DNA of 64,000 bases from the NCBI RefSeq assembly GCF_019880635.1, contig NZ_JAINVX010000005.1, forward strand, positions 1-64,000, read 5' to 3'. The position numbers and the translations under genes were made by a program. Below, piece after piece: positions 50,391 to 60,427 of this stretch. Position 1 is the first letter of the stretch; each line of letters opens with the position of its first letter. The notes beneath the pieces are model-generated. The model made no database searches and was not told the origin of the DNA. It saw only the letters and a program-made list of their open reading frames with translations. The stretch comes from Hanstruepera marina. Lineage in GTDB: Bacteria; Bacteroidota; Bacteroidia; Flavobacteriales; Flavobacteriaceae.

Positions 50391-53159
50391 ATGCGAAAAA
50401 CTACTAAAAACAATTTTAATTATTATGGTTTTAGCCTTACTGCTTTAATCATATTATTTTTTGGCCAAGTGTTGGTGGCTCAAAAAGCTATGCCAGAACG
50501 GGCTTTAGAAATTTCATTAGAAGCAGATGAAAAAATAGAAACAGAAATTAGGGCAAACGGTCGATTTAATACTAATACCGGAAAGCCTCTTTCGCTTTAT
50601 GGGTTGGATTTTAGTGTGCCGCAGGGCACACCAGAATCTATGGCTATGTATTATATAGAAAGAGAAGCCAAAAAGTTAGGTGTCCCAACCAATGAGATAC
50701 CAAATTTAAGATATCATGCTACACGTTCAACTAATGCTGGACACGTTGTAAGATATCGTCAGTATTCTGGGAATTATCCAGTTAACAAAAACGAAGTTAC
50801 GATTACCATATCGCCAGAAAATAAGGTGGTTTATGTAATGAACAGTTATGAAAGTAATGTTGATATGGCTAACGTTCAACCTAGAGTATCAGCTAATGAT
50901 GCGTATTCAGCAGCTATAAATTATTTAAATGTGCAAAGTGATATTAGTTATTCTAACACAAGTTTAGTGGTTTATAAAAACACTAAAATAAAAAAACTAG
51001 CTCATGAAGTCACAATATCAACAACAGAACCTTTAGGTGAGTGGCATGTTTTTGTAGATGCTTTAAATGGTGAGATTTTTAAAGTAGTTGATATGAATCA
51101 TTATTATAATGAACATAGCGATTATGGTAAAAGTGATTCTCATGATGTTGAGGTGATTTATCCTATGCCAAGAGAATACTATAGAAGAATAGATGGTTCA
51201 GGTTTTGTATTTAACCCAGATCCATTAACATCAAATACGGTTGCTTATGGAGGTCAATATGTAGATGGTAACGATGCAACCAATGCCTCATTAGATGCGG
51301 CTAGATTTAATGTGACGTTAAGAGATATTACTCAAAACGGAAGTACATATTCTTTGGTTGGGCCACGTGCAGAGATTATTGACTTTGATTCGCCAAACAC
51401 AGGGTTGTTTACGCAAAGTTCATCTGTATTTGAATTTAACAGACAAGATCAAGGTTTTGAACCTGTAAACGTGTATTATCATATTGATTATTTGATAGGT
51501 TATATAAATGATGATTTAGGTTGTGATGTATTACCTTATCAATATAATGGCGGTGTTCAATATGATCCGCATGGAGCAGGAGGAGCAGATAATTCATATT
51601 ATACAGGAGGCGCTGGACGATTGTCTTTTGGAGAAGGTTGTGTTGACGACGCTGAAGACTCTGACGTAATACATCATGAATTAGGTCATGGATTACATGA
51701 CTGGGTTACTTCTGGAGGCCTATCACAAGTAGATGGTTTAAGTGAAGGTTGTGGGGATTATGTCGCACAGTCTTATAATAGAGGTGTAAATATTGCTAAT
51801 GGGTATTGGACTTCTGCTGACCCAGCTTGGAACTATGTGTTTAATTGGGATGGGCATAATACATGTTGGCCAGGGAGGACAACAGGTTATGGAGCGGTAT
51901 ATCCTGGTGGACTGGTAGGTCAAATTCATACCGATGGTCAAATTTGGGCTAGTTGTTTAATGACGGTTTGGGATGAAATAGGTCAAGAAAGAATGGACAA
52001 GATCTTTTACGAAGGATTAGGAATGACCAATGGCTCTACAAATCAAAACGATGCTGCAAATGCGGTTTATCAAGCCGCATTAAATTTAAGTTATACAGAT
52101 GTTGAAATTCAAGCAATCCATTCAGGATTGACGGCTTGTGGATATACATTACCACCTTTAGATGGCCCACCAATTATAGCTTTTAGTGCAGATATGGAGA
52201 CACTTTGTTTAGATTCTGGAAATACAGTAACCTTTACTGACGAGTCTGCCCCTGCTGGTACATCTTGGTCATGGACTTTTGAAGGCGGTACGCCTGGAAC
52301 ATCAAACGATCAAAACCCTGTTGTAACTTATGCTGCTGAAGGTGTTTACGATGTAACTTTAGAGGCGACTAATTCACATGGTACGAGTTCTCTAACACTT
52401 ACAGATTATATTACTGTGGTGTCAGGAGATGCTTGCCCTTCTTGTATAACTTATGATTCAGCTCCTAATTTAGGGCTTTCAATTCCTGATGGGGTAGGTT
52501 CTAATTCTCCAGGCGCGCCAATTACACATACTATAAACGTACCAATGGGAGATGATACCGTTATAGATTTCATTACTTTAAATACAGATGTTTCGCATAC
52601 TTACATTAATGATTTAGAGATTACATTAATTCATCCTAATGGAACTTCCGCAGTAATTGTTTGGGATAGAAATTGTGCCAGTGAAAATAATCTAGATGTA
52701 ACGTTTGAAGATGGAGCAGATCCTATTGCGTGTGCAGAGCCTACAGTGGGAACCTATAATCCGGCTAATCCGCTTTCTGTCTTTTCTGGATTGAATAGTG
52801 CTGGAGATTGGACCATTTCCATACGTGATTTTTGGAATGCAGATTTAGGGACTCTAAACGATTGGTCAATTTATATTTGTGGTGAAGCTGGACTATCTGT
52901 AGATGAATTTTCTGTAGATGAATTTGCATTGTATCCTAACCCTAATAATGGAGAGTTTACACTTAGTCTTAACTCTTCTAACCCAGAGATTAATGTGTCA
53001 GTTTATGATATTCAAGGGCGTTCAGTGTTTAACAATTCGTTTCAAAATGCAGGTGCATTTAATCAAGTTATTAGTTTAAATAATGCACAATCTGGTATAT
53101 ATTTGGTTAAAGTAACTGACGGTGATAAGCAAACAATCAAAAAGATTTTAATAGAATAA
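50391..53159 (+). CDS. Secreted fungalysin/thermolysin-like metalloprotease with PKD, P-domain and T9SS tail
   Basis: 922 residues. Signal peptide ends QVLVAQ (about 30). FTP-type propeptide (about 50-230), gluzincin catalytic domain with zinc site HELGHGLHD (near 431) and third-ligand Glu in GLSEGCGDY (near 454). Then a PKD domain (about 595-680), a proprotein-convertase P-domain (about 690-835) and a T9SS sorting domain (about 845-922, FALYPNPNNGEF). Activated after removal of the propeptide and probably cell-surface or released. The 195-base gap to the divergent M43 gene must hold both promoters; I see no exact consensus box there. Confidence 0.92.
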   Translation: MRKTTKNNFNYYGFSLTALIILFFGQVLVAQKAMPERALEISLEADEKIETEIRANGRFNTNTGKPLSLYGLDFSVPQGTPESMAMYYIEREAKKLGVPTNEIPNLRYHATRSTNAGHVVRYRQYSGNYPVNKNEVTITISPENKVVYVMNSYESNVDMANVQPRVSANDAYSAAINYLNVQSDISYSNTSLVVYKNTKIKKLAHEVTISTTEPLGEWHVFVDALNGEIFKVVDMNHYYNEHSDYGKSDSHDVEVIYPMPREYYRRIDGSGFVFNPDPLTSNTVAYGGQYVDGNDATNASLDAARFNVTLRDITQNGSTYSLVGPRAEIIDFDSPNTGLFTQSSSVFEFNRQDQGFEPVNVYYHIDYLIGYINDDLGCDVLPYQYNGGVQYDPHGAGGADNSYYTGGAGRLSFGEGCVDDAEDSDVIHHELGHGLHDWVTSGGLSQVDGLSEGCGDYVAQSYNRGVNIANGYWTSADPAWNYVFNWDGHNTCWPGRTTGYGAVYPGGLVGQIHTDGQIWASCLMTVWDEIGQERMDKIFYEGLGMTNGSTNQNDAANAVYQAALNLSYTDVEIQAIHSGLTACGYTLPPLDGPPIIAFSADMETLCLDSGNTVTFTDESAPAGTSWSWTFEGGTPGTSNDQNPVVTYAAEGVYDVTLEATNSHGTSSLTLTDYITVVSGDACPSCITYDSAPNLGLSIPDGVGSNSPGAPITHTINVPMGDDTVIDFITLNTDVSHTYINDLEITLIHPNGTSAVIVWDRNCASENNLDVTFEDGADPIACAEPTVGTYNPANPLSVFSGLNSAGDWTISIRDFWNADLGTLNDWSIYICGEAGLSVDEFSVDEFALYPNPNNGEFTLSLNSSNPEINVSVYDIQGRSVFNNSFQNAGAFNQVISLNNAQSGIYLVKVTDGDKQTIKKILIE

Positions 53160-53185
53160 GTTTATTATATTCACATAATATAAAT

Positions 53186-53215
53186 AAAAAGGGAAGCTTA
53201 CGAGCTTCCCTTTTT
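53186..53215. terminator. Bidirectional terminator between the protease gene and pth
   Basis: AAAAAGGGAAGCT (53186-53198) and AGCTTCCCTTTTT (53203-53215) with loop TACG. It touches the pth stop codon. Confidence 0.93.
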
Positions 53216-53780
53216 ATTTTCCGTTAAATGTATTCATGGTATTGTTTACACCTGCTGTACCAAAAGATTTTATGAGTTCAACAGATTTTTCCAATCGTTC
53301 AGGGAGTTTTAAAGATTCTTCATCATTCCATTCACCTAAAACATAATCTACTTGTCTGCCTTTACTAAACTCATCGCTAATACCAAATCGGAAGCGGTTA
53401 TATGTAGTGGTTTGTAATTTATCCTGGATATCTTTAAGGCCATTATGACCGCCATCACTTCCTTTTGTTTTTAAACGAATACTTCCAAAAGGGAGGTTTA
53501 AATCATCGGTAATAATTAAAAGGTTCTCTAGAGGAATTTTCTCTTTAGTTAGCCAGTACTGAACAGCTTTGCCACTCAAATTCATATAAGTACTGGGTTT
53601 TAATAAAATAAACGTTCGTCCTTTAAATTTATAGGTGGTTAAATCGCCTAGTTTTTGTGTTTCAAATTTTAAATCTTCTTTTTCGGCTAAAAAGTCTAGT
53701 ATATTAAAACCTATGTTATGTCTGGTATTGGCATATTTTTCACCAATATTCCCTAATCCAACAATCAAAAACTTTTTCAT
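53214..53780 (-). CDS. pth: Peptidyl-tRNA hydrolase
   Basis: 188 residues from ATG 53780; the frame extends 23 codons upstream but family alignment starts at MKKFLIVGLGN. NTRHNIGFN holds the catalytic His (about 19), and KPSTYMNLSG and DLNLPFG...GGHNGLKDI are conserved. Cleaves the ester bond in peptidyl-tRNA, recycling stalled tRNAs. Follows rplY on the same strand, a common pairing. Confidence 0.95.
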   Translation of the reverse strand: MKKFLIVGLGNIGEKYANTRHNIGFNILDFLAEKEDLKFETQKLGDLTTYKFKGRTFILLKPSTYMNLSGKAVQYWLTKEKIPLENLLIITDDLNLPFGSIRLKTKGSDGGHNGLKDIQDKLQTTTYNRFRFGISDEFSKGRQVDYVLGEWNDEESLKLPERLEKSVELIKSFGTAGVNNTMNTFNGK

Positions 53781-53877
53781 GGTATCTGTTTCTTCTGTTA
53801 TAGAAGTGTTTTTATGTTTTCTAAATAACTTCCAAATGAAATGACACATAACAGTAATTTTTGTAAAAATAAAAAAA

Positions 53878-53897
53878 GCACTCTGTAATCAGAATGC
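53878..53897 (-). terminator. Terminator after rplY
   Basis: GCA-CTCTG / CAGA-ATGC hairpin with one mismatch. On the minus strand it is followed by seven T. Located between rplY and pth. Confidence 0.8.
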
Positions 53898-53924
53898 TTT
53901 TTAGTCATTTCAAGTGAATGAAAT

Positions 53925-54593
53925 CTATTCTTGAGCTTCAGTAGCTTCAGCTGCTGGTGCTTCTGCTCCTTCAGCAGTAGCTTCAGTTCCTTCTGCACCT
54001 TCTTCTGTTTCGTCTTCATCATCTTCAAGCGTTGCCAATGCCATAGCAGCTCTAGCGCGTTTAATTTGACAAACAACAGTGTTTTCAGTATGCATTATTT
54101 TGTAAAGATCGTTTTCTAAAGCGGTAACGTATAATTTATTACCAATTTTCATAGGAGTAATATCTACTTCAATAAAATCTGGTAAGTTTTTAGGTAAAGC
54201 TTTAACACGTAATCTACGTGAGTTTTTACGTAAAACACCACCTGCTTTAACACCTTTAGAATTTCCTACAAAGTGTACAGGAACCTCCATTGTAATAGGC
54301 TTACCTTCGTGCAATTGATAGAAATCTATGTGTAAGATTCTATCTGTTACTGGATGAAATTGAATGTCCTGCATGATAGCGTTGTAGCTTTCACCATTGT
54401 CCATAGTAATCACAACTGTATGCGCGTTAGGCGTATAAACCAGTTTTGAAAATGCAATTTCATCTGCAGAAAAATGCACTGGTTTGTCACCTCCGTATAA
54501 TACGCAAGGTACCTGTCCAGCATTACGTAAGGCTTTTGTTGACTTTTTGCCCACGCTTTCTCTTTGAGATCCGTTAATTGTAATTGACTTCAT
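53925..54593 (-). CDS. rplY: 50S ribosomal protein L25/Ctc
   Basis: 222 residues. N-terminal 5S rRNA-binding L25 domain (about 1-92; [16 protein letters not shown]), then the Ctc beta domain (about 98-185; [19 protein letters not shown]). The last 35 residues are an acidic Ala/Glu-rich tail, usual in Bacteroidota Ctc proteins. Situated between prs and pth in the same transcription direction. Confidence 0.95.
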   Translation of the reverse strand: MKSITINGSQRESVGKKSTKALRNAGQVPCVLYGGDKPVHFSADEIAFSKLVYTPNAHTVVITMDNGESYNAIMQDIQFHPVTDRILHIDFYQLHEGKPITMEVPVHFVGNSKGVKAGGVLRKNSRRLRVKALPKNLPDFIEVDITPMKIGNKLYVTALENDLYKIMHTENTVVCQIKRARAAMALATLEDDEDETEEGAEGTEATAEGAEAPAAEATEAQE

Positions 54594-54616
54594 TTTAATT
54601 TATATTAATTATTAAT

Positions 54617-55558
54617 TTACATGATAAATTTAGAACTAATTGATTCGTTGTGATGCACATTATGCATCACTTCGGCAAATAGATCTGCACAGCTCAATAC
54701 ACGTATTTTGCTGCTTTCTTGTTTTAAAGGAATTGAATCGGTAACAATTAACTCCTCTAGTTTTGAATTTTCCAGACGCTCATAAGCGTTACCTGATAAA
54801 ATAGGGTGCGTACAAATAGCTCGAACACTTAAAGCGCCGCGTTCCATCATTAAATCGGCAGCTTTAGTTAAAGTTCCAGCAGTATCCACCATATCATCAA
54901 CCAAAACAACATTTTTGCCCGTTACATCTCCAATTAATTCCATATGAGAAATTACATTGGCCTTAGCACGTTGCTTATAACAAATAACCACATCGCTTTC
55001 TAATGCTTTAGAATAAGCATAGGCTCTTTTAGAACCACCCATGTCTGGTGAAGCTATGGTTAAATTATCTAGGTTTAAGCTTTTTAGGTATGGTAAAAAT
55101 ATAGTCGATGCAAATAAATGATCAACGGGCTTTTCGAAGAACCCTTGAATTTGATCGGCATGCAAATCCATGGTAATAATTCGGGTTGCACCAGCTGCTT
55201 CAAGCATTTTAGCTACTAATTTAGCCGCAATTGGAACTCTAGGTTTATCTTTTCTATCTTGTCTCGCCCACCCAAAATAAGGTAAAACAGCTGTAATATG
55301 TCTAGCTGAAGCACGTTTTGCAGCATCAATCATTAACAGCATTTCCATTAAATTTTCTGGCCCAGGATGTGTAGAGCCTACAATAAAAATTCGAGTGCCT
55401 CTAATAGATTCTTCGTACGATGGTTGAAACTCGCCATCACTATAGGTTGATGTGATTACATTGCCCATACTAATGCCATAGGCATCAGCAATTTTCTGTG
55501 CTAATACTTTACTTTGTGTACAAGTAAAAATTTTGGCTTCTGTGGCGAAATTTGGCAT
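54617..55558 (-). CDS. prs: Ribose-phosphate pyrophosphokinase
   Basis: 313 residues. ATP-binding YFGWARQDRK (about 95-104), DLHADQIQGFF (about 130-140), and PRPP loop VLVDDMVDTAGT (about 215-226). Makes PRPP from ribose 5-phosphate and ATP. Its promoter is visible at 55610-55638 (minus strand). The order prs-rplY-pth is conserved in many bacteria. Confidence 0.96.
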   Translation of the reverse strand: MPNFATEAKIFTCTQSKVLAQKIADAYGISMGNVITSTYSDGEFQPSYEESIRGTRIFIVGSTHPGPENLMEMLLMIDAAKRASARHITAVLPYFGWARQDRKDKPRVPIAAKLVAKMLEAAGATRIITMDLHADQIQGFFEKPVDHLFASTIFLPYLKSLNLDNLTIASPDMGGSKRAYAYSKALESDVVICYKQRAKANVISHMELIGDVTGKNVVLVDDMVDTAGTLTKAADLMMERGALSVRAICTHPILSGNAYERLENSKLEELIVTDSIPLKQESSKIRVLSCADLFAEVMHNVHHNESISSKFIM

Positions 55559-55609
55559 CGTTAATCTTTTGTTTTAAAGCGAATTATAGCGCTTTTTGTA
55601 AATGAGGTG

Positions 55610-55638
55610 CAAATTTATGAATTTATTTCAACTGCAAA
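55610..55638 (-). promoter_or_regulatory. Promoter of prs
   Basis: On the minus strand TTTG (55638-55635), 17 bases, TAAATTTG (55617-55610), an exact TAnnTTTG -7 box. Start site near 55603, about 45 bases before the prs start codon. Confidence 0.6.
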
Positions 55639-55661
55639 AGCATAAAAGCGACTATTTTTAA

Positions 55662-55691
55662 TTGTTAGTCCTAATTTATTTTATAATTTTG
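55662..55691 (+). promoter_or_regulatory. Promoter of tRNA-Leu
   Basis: TTG (55662-55664), 19 bases, TAATTTTG (55684-55691), exact -7 consensus, 11 bases before the tRNA 5' end. Confidence 0.75.
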
Positions 55692-55702
55692 CAATCTCTA
55701 TC

Positions 55703-55784
55703 GCTCAAGTGGCGGAATTGGTAGACGCGCTGGATTCAAAATCCAGTTTCTTCGGAAGTGTGGGTTCGATTCCCACCTTGAGTA
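55703..55784 (+). tRNA. tRNA-Leu(CAA)
   Basis: Type II tRNA: acceptor GCTCAAG/CTTGAGT, D-arm with GGTAGACGC, anticodon stem CTGGA/TCCAG with loop TTCAAAA, variable arm with a TTCG loop, T-stem GTGGG/CCCAC, A73. CCA is not encoded here either. A normal chromosomal tRNA with its own promoter and terminator, useful as contrast to the array at 9.4-10.4 kb. Confidence 0.96.
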
Positions 55785-55791
55785 CATAATA

Positions 55792-55825
55792 AGCCTGATA
55801 AACTACTGTTTTTCAGGCTTTTTTG
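55792..55825 (+). terminator. Terminator of tRNA-Leu
   Basis: AGCCTGA (55792-55798) pairs with TCAGGCT (55813-55819), followed by a T-run. Confidence 0.85.
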
Positions 55826-55851
55826 TTTTTATTAGTAACAGAAAATAAACA

Positions 55852-57282
55852 CTAAATAGAAGCAAAGGATTTCCCTCTGTAATATTCCAGCACAATTACC
55901 CGTAGAAAATATTCATATTTAGCATTGGCTAGGTTTGTTTGTGCACTGTCTAGGTTGTTCTTACTGGTTATATAGGCTAAAAAATTTGAAGCGCCATTAT
56001 TAAAACGAATTTCGTTTATCCTGTAAGATTCCTTAAACGCTTCTACTTGTTTTAGCAAACTTTCATAACGCAAAAAAGCAGCTTCCATATCAAAGTGGAC
56101 TTGCTTTATGGCATTTTTAATTTCCAGTTGTGTACGCTCTAGCTCAATGAGGGATTCTTCAACTTGAATTTTTTGTAATGCTACATTGTTTTTTGCTCTA
56201 AAACCATTAAAAAGTGGGATAGAAACAGAAAGTCCTAACACTGTATTTACATTGTTTTCAAACTGGTCCGTATAACTTATATTTTGACTGCTAAATTGTG
56301 TGCGATTTGAAAAAACAGGGAGATTGTTATTGTTTACGACTACAAAATCATCGGTTTCTACAACTGAGGAGCCTGTTTCTGTAAACGTTTCTGCAGCACT
56401 AGAGTAATTAGTGTTGAGCTGCCCAAAAAGTGATATTTCAGGAGCAAATTGTGCTTTGGCAACACTGATTCCCTTTTTTGCAGCATCTATTCTGAATGTT
56501 CTTGCTTTAAATGTAGCAAGATTCTCTAGGGCATCATTGTAAACATCTTCTGATGAATATGGGTATTTTTCCAAACCCATAATCAAATCTTGTGTGTTTA
56601 TTGACAATTCATTTTGCAAGTTTAATAACCTAACAAGATTTAGTTTTGAATTATTCAATGCACTCTCGGAGCTTAAAATGTTGGTTTCATCAATAGACTT
56701 CTGCCCAACAATGTCTGCATAGTCTGCAGGATTGCCTACTTCTTCATTATATAGATTTTCTTGACGTTCTAATTGTTCATTGGTTGCTATTAAACGGTTT
56801 TTTGCCAGCTCTAATAAATCACGATTGTTTAATACTTGAAGGTAGGCTAGGGTAACCCTTAATACTAAATCTTGTTTCGATTCTTCAACCTCCATTTCTG
56901 AAGCGAGCTTGTTCAACTTGTCTTGTTTTACAGAATTTAGTAATCGAAACCCATTAAAAATGGTAGCGTCCAAACTTAAATTCGCATTGGAGAATGTTAG
57001 TTTTTGATTTATAAATCGGTTGGTATAAGGGTCAATGCTTCTTCCATTATTTACACCAATATTATAGTTTCCATTTAGGCTAGGTAGAATATTTGCTTTG
57101 GATTGTTTTAGATTAATGTTAGCTGAATTAGCCAATAACTCAGAAGATTTTAAATTCAAATTATTCTCTAAAGCCATGGAAATACACTCGTCCAACGTAT
57201 AACTTCTATTCTGAACGGTTTGAGAATAAACAGTTCCGTAAAAAACCAATGCAATTATAAATAGTATTTGTTTTGAAAACAT
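55852..57282 (-). CDS. TolC-family outer-membrane efflux protein
   Basis: 476 residues. Signal peptide ends TVYSQ (about 21). Two tandem helical/beta halves of the outer membrane efflux protein fold (about 27-220 and 265-465; LDECISMALENNLNLK, SIPLFNGFRAKNNV). Trimeric exit duct. Last gene of the efflux operon, 14 bases after the ATPase gene. Confidence 0.92.
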   Translation of the reverse strand: MFSKQILFIIALVFYGTVYSQTVQNRSYTLDECISMALENNLNLKSSELLANSANINLKQSKANILPSLNGNYNIGVNNGRSIDPYTNRFINQKLTFSNANLSLDATIFNGFRLLNSVKQDKLNKLASEMEVEESKQDLVLRVTLAYLQVLNNRDLLELAKNRLIATNEQLERQENLYNEEVGNPADYADIVGQKSIDETNILSSESALNNSKLNLVRLLNLQNELSINTQDLIMGLEKYPYSSEDVYNDALENLATFKARTFRIDAAKKGISVAKAQFAPEISLFGQLNTNYSSAAETFTETGSSVVETDDFVVVNNNNLPVFSNRTQFSSQNISYTDQFENNVNTVLGLSVSIPLFNGFRAKNNVALQKIQVEESLIELERTQLEIKNAIKQVHFDMEAAFLRYESLLKQVEAFKESYRINEIRFNNGASNFLAYITSKNNLDSAQTNLANAKYEYFLRVIVLEYYRGKSFASI

Positions 57283-57296
57283 TTTTGATGTTGTTT

Positions 57297-57968
57297 TTAA
57301 TCAGTGACAATTTTGCCATCTAAAAGATTAATAATTCGTGAACCATAAGCAGCATTGCTTTCAGAATGTGTTGCTTGAATAATGGTCACACCTTCTTCTT
57401 TGTTTAATTGCGAAAACAACTCCATAATTTCTATGCCTTGTTTTGAGTTTAAATTTCCAGTGGGTTCGTCTGCCAAAATGAGTTTTGGTTTTGATATTAA
57501 GGCTCTAGCAATCCCTACCAACTGCTGTTGACCACCACTTAATTGAGCTGGAAATAAATCTTTTTTACCAACAATATTAAACTTATCCAACATATCGGCA
57601 ACCATAGCTTTACGCTCGGAAGATTTTATGTTTTTATAGAGTAAAGGGGTTTCAATGTTTTCCTGTACGGTTAACTCATCAATAAGATGGTAAGCTTGAA
57701 AAACAAACCCAATATATTCTTTATAAAGTTTGGATTTATTTTTCTCTTTCATACTATGAACGGGTTCTTCCAAAAACACATAACCTCCATCAGTAAAACT
57801 GTCAAGCATACCTATGCAATTTAACAAGGTAGATTTTCCAGATCCTGATGGTCCCATAAGTGAAATAAACTCGCCTTCTTCAACTTTTAAATCTATAGAG
57901 TCCAACAGGGCAATTTTCTCACTACCATTTTTAACTTCCTTTGTTGCTTGACTTAATCTTAATAACAT
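57297..57968 (-). CDS. MacB/LolD-type ABC transporter ATPase
   Basis: 223 residues. Walker A GPSGSGKST (about 39-47), signature LSGGQQQLVGIARAL (about 143-157; LSGGQQQ is the MacB-type form), Walker B LILADEPTGNLNSKQG (about 162-177). Powers the FtsX-like permeases encoded just upstream, by mechanotransmission rather than substrate passage. Cytoplasmic face of the inner membrane. Confidence 0.94.
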   Translation of the reverse strand: MLLRLSQATKEVKNGSEKIALLDSIDLKVEEGEFISLMGPSGSGKSTLLNCIGMLDSFTDGGYVFLEEPVHSMKEKNKSKLYKEYIGFVFQAYHLIDELTVQENIETPLLYKNIKSSERKAMVADMLDKFNIVGKKDLFPAQLSGGQQQLVGIARALISKPKLILADEPTGNLNSKQGIEIMELFSQLNKEEGVTIIQATHSESNAAYGSRIINLLDGKIVTD

Positions 57969-57986
57969 AATTTTTAATGTGATTTT

Positions 57987-60425
57987 TTATTCTGTTCGTA
58001 GACTGTTCACCGGATTTTTCATTGCTGTTGAAACAGTTCGGGCGCTCATAATAGTTACTGCAATTAACACCATACCTAAACCGCTTAAAACAAAAATCCA
58101 CCAACTCAAGCTTGTTTTAAAAGCAAAGTCCTTAAGCCAATTGCTTAACCCTAAATAAGCTATTGGAGCAGCAATAATGAAAGCAATTCCAACCAATACC
58201 AAAAACTCTTTGCATAGCAAAACGTTAAGTTGCGATAATGAAGCCCCTAGAATTTTACGTATGCCAATCTCTTTTGTTCTGCGTTCTGTTGTATAAATTA
58301 CCAAACCTAAAAGCCCTAAACAGCTTATCAAAACGGAAAGTCCCATAGCCCAATTAAGTAGTTTGGACAGACTGCGCTCTTGCTCGTAGAAGCTTTCAAT
58401 GGTTTCATCCATAAAATGAATTTCAAAATCAGAATCAGGATAAATTTGCTTATAAGCGTCTTCAATTTTTGAAATAGTTCCAGACATGTTGTTGTTACTG
58501 TTGGCAAAAGTAAAATGTAAAACACCAAATGATGAATGCTCCCAATCTCCAACAAGTGCAAGAGGCTCAATAGGGTCTTTTAATGAACGCTGATTAAAAT
58601 CTTTAACTACACCTACAATTGGATACAGTTTTTCGCCTCGTTTTATTTGTTCACCAACAGCTTTTTCAGGATTCTCAAAGCCAATGATGTTTAGGAACGT
58701 TTCATTGATAACATATTCTCGTATGGTATCATTCAATGGAATTCTTCCAGCCAATAATTGAATATCATAAAGATCTATATAATCTTTTCCGCCTCTTAAC
58801 AGTTGTAGTCGAGATTGAATTTCATTACCATCTTTTTGTATATAAGTTACCAAGGTAGAATTAGAATTATTAGAGGCAGGTGAGTTTCCGCCTCTAGCAA
58901 TTTTTGACAGTTCAGGTATTTTTTTAAGTTCTTGTTCAAGGCGTAACTCCTTGTCGTATGTGTTATTATACCAAGAGGTTTCGATACTCGCAATAGCTTC
59001 TGTTTTGAAGCCCATATCGTTATTCATCATAAAATGGATTTGCTTGGCTACCAAAATTGTTGATATGATAAAAACTTGTGCAATTGAAAATTGAAAAACA
59101 GTAAGAAAGCGTCGCAAAGCAGGTTTACCAGTTTTATTAACCACTTGGTTTTTTAATACTGAAATGGGTTTGTACTGGGTTAGAACCAAAGCTGGATAAA
59201 TTCCAGATAGAAGCGTTACAACCAGTAAAAGAATTACAGAAAGCCCTATCATTAAAGGATTTTTAAAGAGCGAAAACTCCAATCCTTCTGGTGTAAAATC
59301 TGAAAATACTTGAAGCAGCCAATATGCTAGAACAACAGATATTACAGCTGCTACTAATGTTAGTAAAAATGTTTCGCCAAGAAATTGAAAAACAAGCTGT
59401 TTTTTTGAACTACCCAATGTTTTTCTAATACCTATTTCTTTGGCTCTTTGGTTTGCTTGAGCTGTATTTAGATTAATGAAATTAATGCAGCCTAAAAGCA
59501 ATAAAAACAAGGCTATAAAACCCAACCCAACCATAACGGACTTATCAGCCGGACGACCACTGGAATTAAAAACGCCATACGTAGTATTAAAATGCAAATC
59601 TGACAACGGTTGAAGTTTAAAATTGCGTTTTCGGTTAAATTTTATTTCATAATCCGAACGGTTTGCCTCTGACAAGTCATCCAATTGTTTTGCAATACCA
59701 GAGACAGAAGAGACACCAGTCATTTTTAGAAACAATTGATCTCCAGAATTTGTGCTGTCCCATTGTGGGTCAAGAATCGTTCCGCCACGATTGGTTTTTT
59801 TAGAAGATTCGATAGACAAAAATTCTTCAAAAACAAAATCAGTTCGTTCTTTAAAATCTGCAACAACACCCAAAACAGACGTTTGGATAGAGTCGTTGTA
59901 AATCAAGGTTTTTCCAAGTATTTCACTTGGAGATAATGATGGGAAATATATAGCAGCCCTCTTTTCAGTTAATACAACTTGATTAGGTTCTTTTAAAGCA
60001 GTGTTTGGTGAGCCAGCAAGCCAATCGTATTTAAAAATTTGGAAATATTCTGGGTCTGTAAAAACGGCATGATCAATATCTCTAAATGTTTTCTTGGCAA
60101 CCTCTTCTTCAACTTTCTGAAAGTAAGCTGAATGAATACCTGAAGCAATAGCAACACCACTCATGTTATTTTTTGCTTCAGCAATTAAAGGTACAGCAAC
60201 ACCACGATTACCTCTTTCACCTTCGTTGGTTGAATAGCTTGAAACCACTCTATAAATAAGTTCCCCATCTTCATGGAACTTATCAAAAGTTAAATCATAA
60301 TATACCATTAAACCAATAACAAACGATGCGCTAAACCCAATCGCTAGACTAATAATATTTATGGCAGAAAACACCTTGTGCTTCATGATATTTCGCCAGG
60401 CTATTTTAAAATAATTCCGTATCAT
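57987..60425 (-). CDS. MacB/FtsX-type ABC permease (B)
   Basis: 812 residues. N-terminal helix and MacB periplasmic core (about 20-270), then FtsX domain (about 290-400), a second periplasmic core (about 430-650) and the C-terminal FtsX domain (about 690-805) with EIGIRKILGAS (near 722). This is the duplicated eight-helix architecture of Bacteroidota MacB-like permeases. Three bases from the next permease gene upstream and 18 bases before the ATPase. Confidence 0.92.
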   Translation of the reverse strand: MIRNYFKIAWRNIMKHKVFSAINIISLAIGFSASFVIGLMVYYDLTFDKFHEDGELIYRVVSSYSTNEGERGNRGVAVPLIAEAKNNMSGVAIASGIHSAYFQKVEEEVAKKTFRDIDHAVFTDPEYFQIFKYDWLAGSPNTALKEPNQVVLTEKRAAIYFPSLSPSEILGKTLIYNDSIQTSVLGVVADFKERTDFVFEEFLSIESSKKTNRGGTILDPQWDSTNSGDQLFLKMTGVSSVSGIAKQLDDLSEANRSDYEIKFNRKRNFKLQPLSDLHFNTTYGVFNSSGRPADKSVMVGLGFIALFLLLLGCINFINLNTAQANQRAKEIGIRKTLGSSKKQLVFQFLGETFLLTLVAAVISVVLAYWLLQVFSDFTPEGLEFSLFKNPLMIGLSVILLLVVTLLSGIYPALVLTQYKPISVLKNQVVNKTGKPALRRFLTVFQFSIAQVFIISTILVAKQIHFMMNNDMGFKTEAIASIETSWYNNTYDKELRLEQELKKIPELSKIARGGNSPASNNSNSTLVTYIQKDGNEIQSRLQLLRGGKDYIDLYDIQLLAGRIPLNDTIREYVINETFLNIIGFENPEKAVGEQIKRGEKLYPIVGVVKDFNQRSLKDPIEPLALVGDWEHSSFGVLHFTFANSNNNMSGTISKIEDAYKQIYPDSDFEIHFMDETIESFYEQERSLSKLLNWAMGLSVLISCLGLLGLVIYTTERRTKEIGIRKILGASLSQLNVLLCKEFLVLVGIAFIIAAPIAYLGLSNWLKDFAFKTSLSWWIFVLSGLGMVLIAVTIMSARTVSTAMKNPVNSLRTE

Positions 60426-60427
60426 AA